From: Moesziomyces globuligerus
Lineage: Eukaryota; Basidiomycota; Ustilaginomycetes; Ustilaginales; Ustilaginaceae
DNA length: 64,000 nt
Direction of reading: 5' to 3'
Assembly: GCA_030849465.1 (NCBI GenBank)
Contig: JARVLF010000007.1
Location: forward strand, 430,611-494,610
The notes below the pieces were generated by a model. That model was given only the letters and a program-made list of their open reading frames with translations. It was not told where the DNA came from and searched no databases. Position numbers and translations under genes: made by a program. This document shows, in pieces, positions 11,101 through 19,349 of the stretch (within the stretch, counting starts at the first letter, position 1; each line of letters starts with the position of its first letter).

Positions 11101-11784
11101 GACGTAGATGTCTGCGCTAGACTTGAGGTGCGCCTCGGGGTCGTCGTGGAGCGATTCTGGAGAGGCTGTGCGCTGAGGGTGGGAGGTGAGCAAGGCTCTG
11201 TCGTGGTCGTGGTGGTGGGTGTAGGTGGCGTCTGATTCGCGCGAGTAGCTGTTGGCCATGGGCTGTGCGCCCGGGTGGAGATGGGGTTGGGGGAGGGGTA
11301 GGGAGGAGATGCGTGGCGGGGCGTCCAAGTCTAGCTGGTGTGGGCTGAGGGGCAGTGGAGCTTCGAGGACGCCTGCGTCTACGGACGAGTGGTTGCTGTG
11401 ACCGGGGGTGTGACCGGTTGCTGGGTTTGTTTGCAAAGGTGGGAGTGGGTGGTCTTGGTCGTGCCAGCTGAGGGAGCGGATGAGGCGTTCGTGGTGGGAG
11501 GCGGAGAGGGGCGAGTGTGCGAGGTCGCGCATGTCTACGTTGCCGTAGTAGTAGCTGTTGATGTAGATGTCCGAGTGATGCGAGGGGATGCTGCTCGCGC
11601 TGATCGAGTCGCGCGGCTGCGGCGAGCTGAGCGAGCTGGGCGAGCTGGGCGAACGGAGCGGATCGTGTGTGGGCGCTAGGCCGAGCTGGGCGTCGAGCTG
11701 AGCCGCCAGCTGGGCCTGCAGCTGGGCCTGCAGCTGGACCGACGATGGATCCTCATCGCGAGGAGGAATAGGTGCGCCGCTCAT
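5179..11784 (-). CDS. CCH1: Cch1-type voltage-gated-like calcium channel, four-domain alpha subunit
   Basis: A single 2,201-residue open frame encodes a four-repeat cation channel. Ion-transport repeats begin near residues 310, 810, 1300 and 1640, each with several hydrophobic segments and a pore loop before the last one. The selectivity-filter tetrad reads N (SSNNWSS, about 720), E (TSENWTD, about 995), E (SLEGWID, about 1535) and E (TGEGWNS, about 1825). This is the fungal high-affinity Ca2+ uptake channel family, which works with Mid1 in the plasma membrane. The first 300 residues are Ser/Pro/His-rich and probably cytosolic; the C-tail of about 330 residues includes a charged segment. An upstream ATG at 11907 is in frame; 11784 is preferred because the first 41 residues of the longer form look non-conserved. 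Confidence 0.93.
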   Translation of the reverse strand: MSGAPIPPRDEDPSSVQLQAQLQAQLAAQLDAQLGLAPTHDPLRSPSSPSSLSSPQPRDSISASSIPSHHSDIYINSYYYGNVDMRDLAHSPLSASHHERLIRSLSWHDQDHPLPPLQTNPATGHTPGHSNHSSVDAGVLEAPLPLSPHQLDLDAPPRISSLPLPQPHLHPGAQPMANSYSRESDATYTHHHDHDRALLTSHPQRTASPESLHDDPEAHLKSSADIYVDNLARARANFDRLSKSIRRISRRVVHHNQPTHLPLTDHDADDTDDSSSTAEPRPPQPQPQPSTVDDVGPNTHHIQLLRGKSLGLFGPDSRLRNALAKLLAQWYIEPIVLLLILANTITLVVQSSQSVFDHPRPTRFLADPANLVLLVIFAIYTLEIAARILVSGLVINPPPLYASPLAQAVPNKHEPSSTAAAEHRRHMSRSNTLDTLGLLGGNLKDRAQRVLAGQAAFADPPNAEHSQAKSTSTSASAASAAAQHTRHPGRRLDQSETSMFLSESSAPSFWHNANTPFAEAFEKQRVQSVHYAFLRHSWNRVDLLAVVAFWIAVALALTGQEATPSHHIYIFRALSVLRCARLLTATSGTTTILHSLKASAFILLSVTFFTGFAMLLFGIIGIQSFQGSYRRNCVWIGDLNGQPGRNSTLAQLCGGYWTTAGSKQGHLLPDGSASGASPKGFLCPRGQICLQQDANPQADTQSFDNIVTSLLQVVIVISSNNWSSTMYDMIDADYYASCIYFIVGIIVLNFWLANLFVAVITNSFATLTARTQRSAFADQKIQDAATTDAEKQPLARGRLKSLAVGFKRVWGYTKYLWILAILFDVAIQASRATYLRPGELAQRARIELYFTLAFDLEIAMRFLAFVLDGDWRGFLASKQNRADLFLALVTSLIQIPVVKDSQVYPWLTFFQLARFYRVIAAIPRMRVLLVRAFGSLNKMLNMVLFLLLMVGLASLIANQLFRGDIPQDDDGEWTEMTFKHSFNSFLAMYQIFTSENWTDVLFSATSTGVEFRQAAIAAIFLCGWFLFANFIVLQMFIAVINENFSVAEHEKRQQQLEQYLRRNEPQPTSFVARLLGKLSPYRYLQRRNAAALPRSDPARSDHGTGSAAGGGRTNKIVGGSKLDRRSDVEEKKRARPPSIHHVVDTSTATAQRTVQTVRKMLRLDQPEEAVPLDNLQARRLRSSIHADDMLRPPGSGSGAGATYDADPSDTAAIQFASQRRLARMRSDLGLASEGGADERAGAGFVPSSFSDARIQQAQFIAHHPSYDKSYFLFSNHNRFRRFCQSLVPSSHGERLFGRAVSPTRHKLFQIAVFLAIVGSVVSAAIATPVYRRDYYFKYGLIRASWFSILELSLSSLFLAEFAVKTIADGLAFTPNAYVLSIWNALDLFVLVTLLVNVATELAVIGGVSRFTRALKAFRALRLINLSSLMRDTFHAVMIAGAGRILDASILSILYVIPYAVWGQNLFAGLLYSCNDGADAIATKLDCAGEFASSPGEFSFLAPRVWRNPTEGSVYSFDDFKGALLILFEIISLEGWIDVMTAAMSVTGRDQQLRNDNRQVNALFFLIYNLVGSTTVLTLFVSVIIENFQTFSGAAYQTAAQRQWIDLRRLIVRQRPSKRPKRRPAQRLRAWCYDRTLNKNGWWSRGMTLMYLATIVVLMTQQYSDPDWANRLRDALYLGFTGVYALDIGARLLGLGWRSFRENPWNLYDLFVVSGTLATTLPLLTGGSEAQTVVQLQKLFLVCVALKLVQKNGALNQLFKTAFGSLPAILSLFLLWLTMFLVWAIMLVEVFGLTKWGANETYAKNFSTMIGSLVFLSMISTGEGWNSFMHDYTVSPPQCTPSASYLTSDCGSEAWAYVLFIGWNVISMYIFLNMFTGTVVENFSYIFDLGSKPVLTSSDIRHFKSSWARFDRHRKGYIHKEHIVPFLASVRGALEVAMYPPEASLAVLRAALVAEEAPASPTAGGGKAKGALEFLKSASPLRSPLREGKAKDEGKSFFAWPAPSSGHEAVAPTDGERLARALSGVDARELRLRRERFNRVYHEALLLAKPGKGVGFTEMLLLMARTKLVDEGEALNIEELVERKEMAEQVEHRLRLERVRALLKAGYLRRRFLLLRAELHRGQAVPTILVHEGAAARPTLTLTPTQPSRDDVERRASPAIESFEASAWGEVMKRIDGQPPSDEQPTPPGPSRPLRRLSQGWF

Positions 11785-12277
11785 GGCTGGCTCGCCATGG
11801 TTGGGAGATGATGGTGGTAGTGCCTCAAGGCTGCTGCACCCTGAATCCCAACTGCATGCACCGCCTCGCGCCCACCCTTTAGCGCCCAACCGCCCAACTG
11901 AGCCCAAAATTTCCGAAGCTCCGGGTGCCGTATCCGGAGGTTTGCGCTTCTAGAATCACCATTCATCCCGGCGCATCCGAACGGGCCATCCGAACGGCGT
12001 CTGTCGCTCTTTAGATTCGACCTCGATGCATCTGACCAGCGTGACAACGTGCCTCGCCAAAGATTAGAGCTCGGAGGCAGCTTGCCAAGCCAAGCCAGTG
12101 TGAGGCTCGGCGCGACGTAACATCTCGAGGAATTAGGTGAGGCTGACCAAGCAGCGATCAAGCGGGCGGGGCGCAGACTGACGCGTTGCTTCTCCACTCT
12201 GCCAGAGAAGCGGTCAGACCAACACGCACCTCTCGCTCTCCCACTCCCATCGTCATCGCCACTAAGCTGCATACATC
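11785..12277. promoter_or_regulatory. Divergent promoter between CCH1 and proteasome alpha4
   Basis: About 490 bp separate two divergently transcribed start codons. No clear TATA box was seen; both 5' leaders should lie here. The longer in-frame CCH1 start (11907) falls inside this interval. Confidence 0.5.
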
Positions 12278-13249
12278 ATGTCATACGATCGAGGTGAGCA
12301 GCCAGCCCTCCTTCCTGCTGCCAGCTTTCCCTCGCTCTTTACTCACCACTCTTGATCTCGGCTTTTCTTGCATTTGCATTTGCATTTGCACTTGCGTAGC
12401 GCTCACCGTCTTTTCTCCCGACGGACATCTGTAAGTTTGCGGCATGCCGCAAGCGCTGGTCCGAACTGCGTGGTGGTGTGGCAACTGACCGCCATTTCTT
12501 TTTTTGCGAGGGGGCTTTGTAGGTTTCAGGTCGAGTATGCGCTCGAGGCGGTGCGCAAGGGGACGTGCGCGGTGGGTGTGAGGGGCAAGGATGTGGTGGT
12601 GTTGGGAGTGGAGAAAAAGTCGGTGCTGCAGTTGCAGGATGCACGTACGATCCGCAAGACGGCGATGCTCGACGATCACGTCTGCCTCGCCTTTGCCGGC
12701 CTCACCGCCGACGCGCGCATCCTCATCGACAAGGCGAGGATCGAGTGTCAATCGCATCGACTCACCGTCGAAGATCCGGTCACCGTCGACTACATCACGC
12801 GCCACATTGCCGGTATCCAGCAACGCTACACCCAGTCGGGCGGCGTACGTCCCTTTGGCATCTCGACGCTCATCATCGGGTTTGATGCCAACGATCCTAC
12901 TCCGAGGTTGTATCAGACCGAACCGAGCGGCATGTATTCCGCCTGGAAGGCGTGCGCCATCGGCAGAAGCGCAAAGACCGTGCGCGAATTCCTCGAGAAG
13001 AACCACTCGGACGACCTCGACCGCAACGCCACCATCAAACTAGCCATCAAGAGCCTCCTCGAAGTCGTACAGACAGGCGCAAAGAACATCGAGATCGCCA
13101 TCATGGACTCGCACGCAAACGTCGTCAACCTCGAGCTCGCCCAGATCCAAGCCTTTGTAGACCAGATCAACAGCGAGAAGGAGGCGGATGCCGAACGCAG
13201 GAGGAACCGACTCGCAGCCACCGCCGGCGCACAAGCCTCCATGGCCTAG
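12278..13249 (+). CDS. PRE6: 20S proteasome subunit alpha4 (PSMA7/Pre6)
   Basis: Three exons (12278-12293, 12400-12430, 12523-13249) give 257 residues starting [18 protein letters not shown]. This is the proteasome alpha-subunit N-terminal signature, and the closest recognisable family is alpha4/PSMA7 ([30 protein letters not shown]). The subunit sits in the outer ring of the 20S core and controls substrate entry; alpha subunits have no catalytic threonine. Both introns have clean borders (GTGAGC...TAG and GTAAGT...TAG). The first exon codes for only five residues plus one base, so a start taken from the long third exon alone would lose the signature. The C-terminus is a charged helix typical of alpha subunits. 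Confidence 0.96.
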
Positions 13250-13475
13250 ATCCCCCATTCCCCCACCTCGCTTCGTTTCCAACCGCCCCCCCCCCCCACC
13301 CTTTGCGCTCAAATTCCATCCCGACGCTTTTTGCCCCAAACCACCACCACCACGCCGCTCAGCTCGGTCCACTCTCGACACGCTCTGTGGGTTTTGAGAC
13401 GCTGTGATGATTGACCCTCGAGAAAAAGAGACGAAAAGGCAAGAGGGGGTTGCCAAGCTGGGGGGGGGGGGCAAG
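13250..13475. other. Convergent 3' intergenic gap with C12 and G12 runs
   Basis: This short gap lies between two convergent stop codons. It contains a C run at 13286-13297 and a G run at 13460-13471 and presumably serves both 3' ends. No gene is seen. Confidence 0.5.
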
Positions 13476-14804
13476 TTAGAGTCTGAGGCCGGTGTTGGCG
13501 CCGATCCAGGCCTTGAGCTTTGCGGCGCGCGGCTGCGGATGGTGGTGAGCGGTGGCAGGTTGGCTTCGGTCGGCAAAGACGCCGTCGGGGCCGAGCTGGT
13601 GAGCGTCGTCGTGCCAGCTGGGGAAGCTATCGTCCTCTACGCCCCGACCGCCGGCGGTCGCATGGATGTTGTGCGTGTCGAGCGATCTCGGCGGCAACTC
13701 GTCGTCGTCATCGTCGTCGAACGCAGCCCGGTCGAGGTTCCGTCGAAAGCTCGGCGGCAGTCTCGCCTCGGTCTCGTCGGCATCGTCGTCGAGGTAGAGC
13801 GGACCGCGGACGGGGTCTTGGGAGTCTAGGCTCTCTACGCGCGTGTACTTTTTGATGACGACGGGCGTGAGCACTGCTGCACCTACAGCGACGAGCAGCA
13901 GGATGTTGCGCAGCGAAAACAGGTGGAAGTCGTCCGGACTCGACATCTGGTCGAGCTTCTCGCCGATCGTCGTGTGGATCAACGAGACGGCAAAGATACC
14001 GCAGAAGGTCGAGATCCAAAACACACCGATCCCGATGCCTAGATGCGGCGAGAGGATGTTGACCACATTGTGCGGCGGCAGTGGCATCATGCGCACAACG
14101 ATGAGGTAGGACAACATATCGCCTCGGTGTTCGGCGAGCTTCTCCTTCCACTCCTCGACCCTCTTTTGCCAGCTCGGCAGCGCGACCAGGACGACGCCGA
14201 GGAAGCGCGAGATGAGGTAGCAGATCGTAGCGCCCGAAGCTACGCTCGCGCAGACCAGGGGCAGAGCTAGCGGCACACCGAAGAGCGCACCTGCTAGGAT
14301 CGACATGTACATGCTGCCCGGAATGCTGAACGCTTGCAGAAACATGTACACCCCGATCCAGCACAGCATCACGCGGCCAAAGTGATCCGTCTTGTAGTGT
14401 TGAAGTACGCGGTTGAGGTTCTGAAGATCTTCAAACGAACGTGGGAGTTTAAAGGCGTCGCGGTCTTCGGGAGCGATGACGGGTAGCGCCAACCACAACA
14501 TGCCTCCCAACCCGACCAGGCAGACGACGAATAAGCCGATCAACTGCACCAACGCCCGCACCAGCATCCGCCGCCTCTCGCTCCGCGACAGCACCCGCAC
14601 CTCGTCGGAACCATCGTGGTTGCGTCGTGGAAGCGCAGACCACGCATCCACTTCCGCCTCGTCCTCCTCGTCACCGCCGCCAAACGCTCGTAGAGTGTGC
14701 CGAGACCGAATCGAGATCGTATCCGAATCCACCCCGCCTCCCGATCCGTCTCGAAACGCACTGATCGCCTCCGCCTGTCGTTGCCCGTCCCGAATCCGAC
14801 TCAT
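13476..14804 (-). CDS. TMEM41/VTT-domain (SNARE-associated Golgi) membrane protein
   Basis: The 442-residue protein has a hydrophilic N-terminus, a first membrane segment near residues 85-110, then the VTT-domain core. The family hallmark FSIPGSMYMSILAGALFG (about 160-177) is followed by re-entrant and membrane segments, VVRMMPLPPHNVVNILSP (about 240) and a final helix near 310. The C-tail is acidic (a run of five Asp) and Gly-poor. In animals and yeasts the family includes TMEM41B, VMP1 and Tvp38, ER/Golgi proteins linked to lipid scrambling and autophagy; the IPGS motif favours the TMEM41 branch. It is convergent with the proteasome gene, 226 bp apart, with a 12-G run just past its stop. 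Subcellular site and activity are inferred from family only. Confidence 0.85.
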   Translation of the reverse strand: MSRIRDGQRQAEAISAFRDGSGGGVDSDTISIRSRHTLRAFGGGDEEDEAEVDAWSALPRRNHDGSDEVRVLSRSERRRMLVRALVQLIGLFVVCLVGLGGMLWLALPVIAPEDRDAFKLPRSFEDLQNLNRVLQHYKTDHFGRVMLCWIGVYMFLQAFSIPGSMYMSILAGALFGVPLALPLVCASVASGATICYLISRFLGVVLVALPSWQKRVEEWKEKLAEHRGDMLSYLIVVRMMPLPPHNVVNILSPHLGIGIGVFWISTFCGIFAVSLIHTTIGEKLDQMSSPDDFHLFSLRNILLLVAVGAAVLTPVVIKKYTRVESLDSQDPVRGPLYLDDDADETEARLPPSFRRNLDRAAFDDDDDDELPPRSLDTHNIHATAGGRGVEDDSFPSWHDDAHQLGPDGVFADRSQPATAHHHPQPRAAKLKAWIGANTGLRL

Positions 14805-15209
14805 CCTTGCTGCGCCGTCAAGAGTGCTGATCCTCCGTCAAGGCACGTCGTGGTAGGTGGTGGTGGTCGTCGTCCAAGATCCAAAGCCGACGCGCGCCCA
14901 AGCCTGGCATTTGTGATTTACCGGCCCCTTTTCTTGGCCCGAGCTCCTCTTTCGACGCATCCAACGTCCGCCTACCACACGCACACACTCGACCCACGCT
15001 TTCAGACCAGTCGCCGAGCGAGGGGACATATACACAAAAACTCGCATAGCACTCACTCCGCCCTCGCTGGACGAGCGCGCAGTATCTACATCGGGACGAC
15101 GGCATGGCAGACGCCAACACCAGTCCTCCGCTTTTTTGGGGGGGGGGGGGGGTAAAAGGGCAAAGGCAAAAAGCCTGGGGGATGCGGGGCATGCGGGGCA
15201 TGCGCGGGC
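14805..15209. other. Intergenic stretch with G15 run
   Basis: Between the start of the TMEM41-type gene and the stop of eIF3a (both minus strand) lie about 400 bp. They hold the upstream gene's promoter and the eIF3a 3' UTR. A run of 15 G follows six T at 15138-15152. No reading frame here resembles a protein. Confidence 0.5.
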
Positions 15210-18200
15210 TCAACGGGCGCCGGGCGGGCGGTAGGCGCTCTTCTTGACCTCGGTGAAGCCGTCGCTGTCGGTTGCCGCCGACGCACCGCCCGCCGCCTTC
15301 TTGGCCTCCTCGCGCTCGCGCCACGACGGCTTGGCGCCGTCCGCACCACGCAGCATACCGGGGCGGTACGCACCCGTCGCCGGCGCAGGAGCATCGCCGC
15401 CCGCCGCCTGCCGCGCCTCCTCACGCTCGCGCCACGACGGCTTGGCGCCGTCCGCACCACGCAGCATACCGGGGCGGTAAGCACCCGTAGCCGGCGCAGC
15501 AGCCTCGCCGCCCGCCGCCTTCCTCGCCTCCTCGCGCGCGCGCCACGACGAGCCGCCGGTGCCCGCACCGCCAAACAGCGACGGACGCTGCGGCTCCTCG
15601 GCCGCGGCGGCGGCGGGACCAGCGGGCGCTGCACCCGGACGGCGCCAGGCACCCTCGTTGGCCGCAGGCGCCGCCGCCGCGGGCGCACCACCGGCGTTGC
15701 GCGCACGCATCTTGGCCTCGGCCTCCTCCTCGCGCTGGCGCTGCTTGTCCGCCGTCGCCTGCAGCTTGGCCATGCGCTCCTCGATCTCGGCGCGCTTCTT
15801 GGCCTCGAGCTCGGCACGCTGCGCCTCGTCGGCGCGGCGCTTCTCGGCGAGTCGCTCCTCCTCCTCGGCGCGCGCGCGCGACGCAGCCTCCTCCTCGACG
15901 CGACGACGCTCCTCCTCCTCGGCCTCCTCGCGCTCGCGGCGGCGCTCCTCGCGCACCTGCTGGCGCCTCTTCTCCTTCTCCAGCTCGATCTGCTCGGCCG
16001 CCTTGCGTCGGCGCTCCTCAAACTCGCCGCGGCGCTTCTCCTCGATGATGGAGCGCAGCTGCTGGTAGTCCGGCAGGATGCGCGTCAGCTTGGCCTTGGT
16101 CTCGAGGTCGGCCGCGTGCTTCTCCTTGGACGTCTGCAGCAGCGTGATGCGCGCCGCCTCGTGGTACTTGAGGTCCTCCTCCTTCTGGCGCTCGTAGTCG
16201 GCCGCGAGCAGCGGAGCCTCCTCGCGGCGGTAGGCGCGCTCGACGTGGTCCATGCGGCGGTGGATGAGGCGCAGACGCTCGGCGAGCTCCTTCTTCTCCT
16301 TTTCGATCTGCTCCACCTGCATCTGCACCAGCTTGTTGGTGTCCATGTTGGCGAGCTCCTCCTCGCTCAGCTTGAGGCCGCCGCGCTCCTGCAGCGACTT
16401 GGCCATCTTCTTGGCCTCCTCGATGCGCACCGCCTCGAGCTCCTTGTTGATGCGCTCCTGCTCGCGGCGCTTGGTCTCGTCGGCGAGGCGCTTCTGCTCG
16501 GCCTCGGCGGCGGCGCGCGCGCGCTCGGCGCGGGCGGCGGCCTCCTCGCGCTCCTTGCGCGTGGCCATCTCCTCGAGCAGCTCCTTGCGGCGGGCGAGGA
16601 TGGCCTTGCGCGCGATGGCCGCCTTGTGCTCCTCCTCGGCGGCGGCGACGGCGCGCGCAAACACCTCGCGCTTTGCGGCCTCGGCGGTGGCGAGGACGCT
16701 GGGGTCGATGGTCTTGAGCGTCGTGTCGAGGCAGGTGGCGAGGCGGCTGAGCTGGGTGCGGACGAGCTCCGAGGGCGTCGCCTGCAGACGCACGTTGTCG
16801 GCGTCGACCGAGGTCGAGGCGGCGGGGTGGGCGTCGGTGGCGAAGACGTCGTCCTGGAAGGTGATGGCCTGGGCGACGTGGTCGATGCGGATGTTGAGGT
16901 GTCCCTTTTTGCAGGCGTTGAGGCAGAACTTTTCGATCTCGGCGGGCGTGTACGAGTTGGGCGCCTTGAAGGCCGAGACGAGCTGCATGACGCGGTCGAG
17001 CTTGACGGCGTCGTAGACCTGGCTGAGCTGCTGGAAGAGGCGGGTGAGGACGACCGAGTGGAGCGGCTTGACGTACTTTGCCATCTCGGCGTCCTGGCTG
17101 AGCGTGGCGAGGATGGGCTCGATCTTGGCGCAGATGGAGAGCGGGTGGAACTCGACCTCGAGGATGTTGTAGAGCTCGCGGAGCTCGGGGCGCGCCTTGT
17201 TGAGGATGTCGCGGTTGAGCGCCTCCTTGAGCAGGCCGGCGCGGGTGGGCGTGCGCGAGAGGCCGAGGAGCGAGGTGAGGCGGCCGGTGCGGGTGCGGCC
17301 CTCGTGGTCGCCCTGGAGGAAGTCGGACTTGGTCTTGTTGAGGTTGCCGGTGCCCGGCGCGTTGGACGAGATGACGGGCACGGCGAGCGCCGAGATGAGC
17401 ACGTACGAGGCCATGCGGGTGTGCTCCTGGTCCGACTTGGCGATGGAGCGGGCGAGGGCGTAGAAGCGGTTCCAGGCGGCGGCGTGGAAGAGGTGGTTGT
17501 CCGAGACCATAAAGATGCGTGCGAGCTTGTCGTAGTAGTTTGCCATCATGGCGGGGCGGGGCGCCTTCTTGGCCATGGTGAGGAGGTTGTGGATGTCCTC
17601 GATGGAGCGGAAGGCCTCCTGCCAGAGTTCGAGCTCGACGGCGGCGTTGAGCTGGGCGAAGCGGGTGTCGAGGTGGCGCTGGAGGGTGTCCTGGTCGGTG
17701 AGGTTGATGGCGTGGGCGTGGTGCGAGTAGCGGGCGACGTTCTGGAGGTGCTGGCGGAGGACCTCGCAGAGGCGGCGGAACTCGGTCTTGCGCTCGTACT
17801 GGAGGCAGAACTTGAGCGCCTGGTTTGCGATCTGCTGGTAGGGCACCTCGAGGCGCGCGTTGTTGCGGAGGATGTCGAGGGCGGTGCGGTAGGCCTCCCA
17901 GAGGAACTTGAGCCAGGGGGTGACGAGGACGCGGTCGGTGCGGTCCTTGCTCTGGTCTGCGCTGACCGAGCCGAGGAGCATGGACTCGGGGGTCTCGGAC
18001 TCCTCGAGGTCGTCGACATCTGCCTCTGCGCCTGCGGCGGCTGCGTCTGCCTTGGACTGGGCCTCGACGACCTTGGCGTCTGCGAGCTTGATAAAGTGCT
18101 TGATGACGAGCTCGATGGACTGGGCGTTTGTGTTCTGGGAGACGTTCTTGTACTGCATGAGGCCCTCCTTTGCCATGCGGCCCTTCTTGAGGTCGACGCA

Positions 18201-18371
18201 GAGGTCTACGAAGCGGACCATGATGGGCTCGAGCGCGGGGAGGGGCGTCTGCTTGAAGCGGCGCGAGGTGAAGATCTCGTTGAGCGCGGCCAAGGCGGCC
18301 TGGTGCTGGCCGACATTGATGAGCTCTTCGGAGCGCTTGAGCACCGTCTCGGGTTTAGCGAAGGGAGGCAT
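15210..18371 (-). CDS. TIF32: Translation initiation factor eIF3 subunit a
   Basis: One uninterrupted frame of 1,053 residues starts MPPFAKPETVLKRSEELINVG, the conserved eIF3a N-terminus. It contains a PCI domain around residues 420-510 and a long charged coiled coil from about 560 to 930, rich in REREEA/EEERR patterns. eIF3a is the scaffold of the eIF3 complex that binds the 40S subunit and mRNA during scanning. The C-terminus carries three near-identical 37-residue repeats around SWREREEA and YRPGMLRGADGAKP (residues about 940-1050), matching a 111-bp DNA repeat at 15321-15543. An in-frame ATG lies 137 codons upstream, but that segment is Ser-rich and non-conserved, so 18371 is chosen. The length falls between yeast (964) and human (1382). 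Confidence 0.95.
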   Translation of the reverse strand: MPPFAKPETVLKRSEELINVGQHQAALAALNEIFTSRRFKQTPLPALEPIMVRFVDLCVDLKKGRMAKEGLMQYKNVSQNTNAQSIELVIKHFIKLADAKVVEAQSKADAAAAGAEADVDDLEESETPESMLLGSVSADQSKDRTDRVLVTPWLKFLWEAYRTALDILRNNARLEVPYQQIANQALKFCLQYERKTEFRRLCEVLRQHLQNVARYSHHAHAINLTDQDTLQRHLDTRFAQLNAAVELELWQEAFRSIEDIHNLLTMAKKAPRPAMMANYYDKLARIFMVSDNHLFHAAAWNRFYALARSIAKSDQEHTRMASYVLISALAVPVISSNAPGTGNLNKTKSDFLQGDHEGRTRTGRLTSLLGLSRTPTRAGLLKEALNRDILNKARPELRELYNILEVEFHPLSICAKIEPILATLSQDAEMAKYVKPLHSVVLTRLFQQLSQVYDAVKLDRVMQLVSAFKAPNSYTPAEIEKFCLNACKKGHLNIRIDHVAQAITFQDDVFATDAHPAASTSVDADNVRLQATPSELVRTQLSRLATCLDTTLKTIDPSVLATAEAAKREVFARAVAAAEEEHKAAIARKAILARRKELLEEMATRKEREEAAARAERARAAAEAEQKRLADETKRREQERINKELEAVRIEEAKKMAKSLQERGGLKLSEEELANMDTNKLVQMQVEQIEKEKKELAERLRLIHRRMDHVERAYRREEAPLLAADYERQKEEDLKYHEAARITLLQTSKEKHAADLETKAKLTRILPDYQQLRSIIEEKRRGEFEERRRKAAEQIELEKEKRRQQVREERRREREEAEEEERRRVEEEAASRARAEEEERLAEKRRADEAQRAELEAKKRAEIEERMAKLQATADKQRQREEEAEAKMRARNAGGAPAAAAPAANEGAWRRPGAAPAGPAAAAAEEPQRPSLFGGAGTGGSSWRAREEARKAAGGEAAAPATGAYRPGMLRGADGAKPSWREREEARQAAGGDAPAPATGAYRPGMLRGADGAKPSWREREEAKKAAGGASAATDSDGFTEVKKSAYRPPGAR
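15319..15560 (-). repeat. 111-bp in-frame tandem repeat in the eIF3a C-terminus
   Basis: The string CCACGACG recurs at 15321, 15432 and 15543, exactly 111 bp apart, within long near-identical blocks. Because 111 is a multiple of three, each unit adds 37 residues and copy number can vary without frameshift. Confidence 0.85.
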
Positions 18372-19349
18372 GGTGGGCGAGAAGAGAGAGAGATGGGGGA
18401 TGAAGCCGTCTGCTGGGGTGGTTTGTTGATATTTTTTTTCGCCCTGGAGTTCGCTAGCCGGTTCTTGTTGGAGAACTGCGCACACTAGGAAGCCGATGGG
18501 GCGAGACAAGGGGGAAAACTGGGGAATTCCTCCTTTGTGGGTTGGAGACGAGTCCAAAGTGGGTGGTGGTAGCAGAGAAGGCGGAGCGGAGGATGATGGT
18601 GAGTGAGATGGCGACCAGCTCGAGCTCAGCAGCACGCTCGCGCGCGACTGCTGAGAGAGAGAGCCGTCTGAAGCCCTTTCTTTGCGCTTTTGCTGTGTCG
18701 GAAGTGCCGCCGCGTCCGAGCTGAGGTGCGTTTGAATTTTTCTTCTTCTTCTCTGCTCTTCTTGCCTGTATTGCGAATACAAACCGCGCTCAGTGTTGGA
18801 TTCATAATTTGTATCGACTGCGCCTGCGCCGCCCGCCGCCTCCTCGTCGGCTTTGCTTCACCTCTGCTTGGATGAGCAGCACTGGATCGGATTCGATCCG
18901 ACGGCGTCGTGCTTTCATCGTGGGAGGCTTGCTGCGAACGTCATGTCGGAGGTTTGCATCGGATGCGCCGCGAGTTGCAGGGCGGATGCACTGGCAGCTG
19001 CGAGGCAGAGGCACCACACGACAGCCGCGCCAACCTTGGCCGCAGTCACAGTCGCAGCTGGCGTGGCGTGGTTCGTCGAGTCGCGAGTCGTGCGGATGAT
19101 TTTTGGCAATCACAATTTCACAGCGGCGGCGCAGACGACGTGATTGGTCATCATGACGGAGCCTCCTCTCCGCTCCACCCTGGTTCGGATGCGCCGACGT
19201 TGGCTACCAGCCCAACCCGCCGAGCTGAGCCCTCTCAGATGCTCGGTGCAGAAGTCCACCATCGCAACCCATCGCCACCCATCGCCGAGCATCGCCGTGC
19301 ATCGCCGTGCATCGCCAGCGTCATAGCAAGCATAGCAAGCATAGCAGGC
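18372..19349. promoter_or_regulatory. Divergent promoter region between eIF3a and SF3B2
   Basis: About 980 bp lie between two divergent start codons. The eIF3a side has purine- and pyrimidine-rich tracts (TTTTTCTTCTTCTTCTC near 18736). The SF3B2 side ends in short direct repeats of ATCGCCGTGC and CATAGCAAG (19290-19348) immediately before the chosen ATG. No additional gene is supported. Confidence 0.45.

Noticed and set aside
16116..18488. 790-codon plus-strand open frame
   Set aside because: Antisense to eIF3a; Leu/Glu/Val-rich shadow of the coiled coil.
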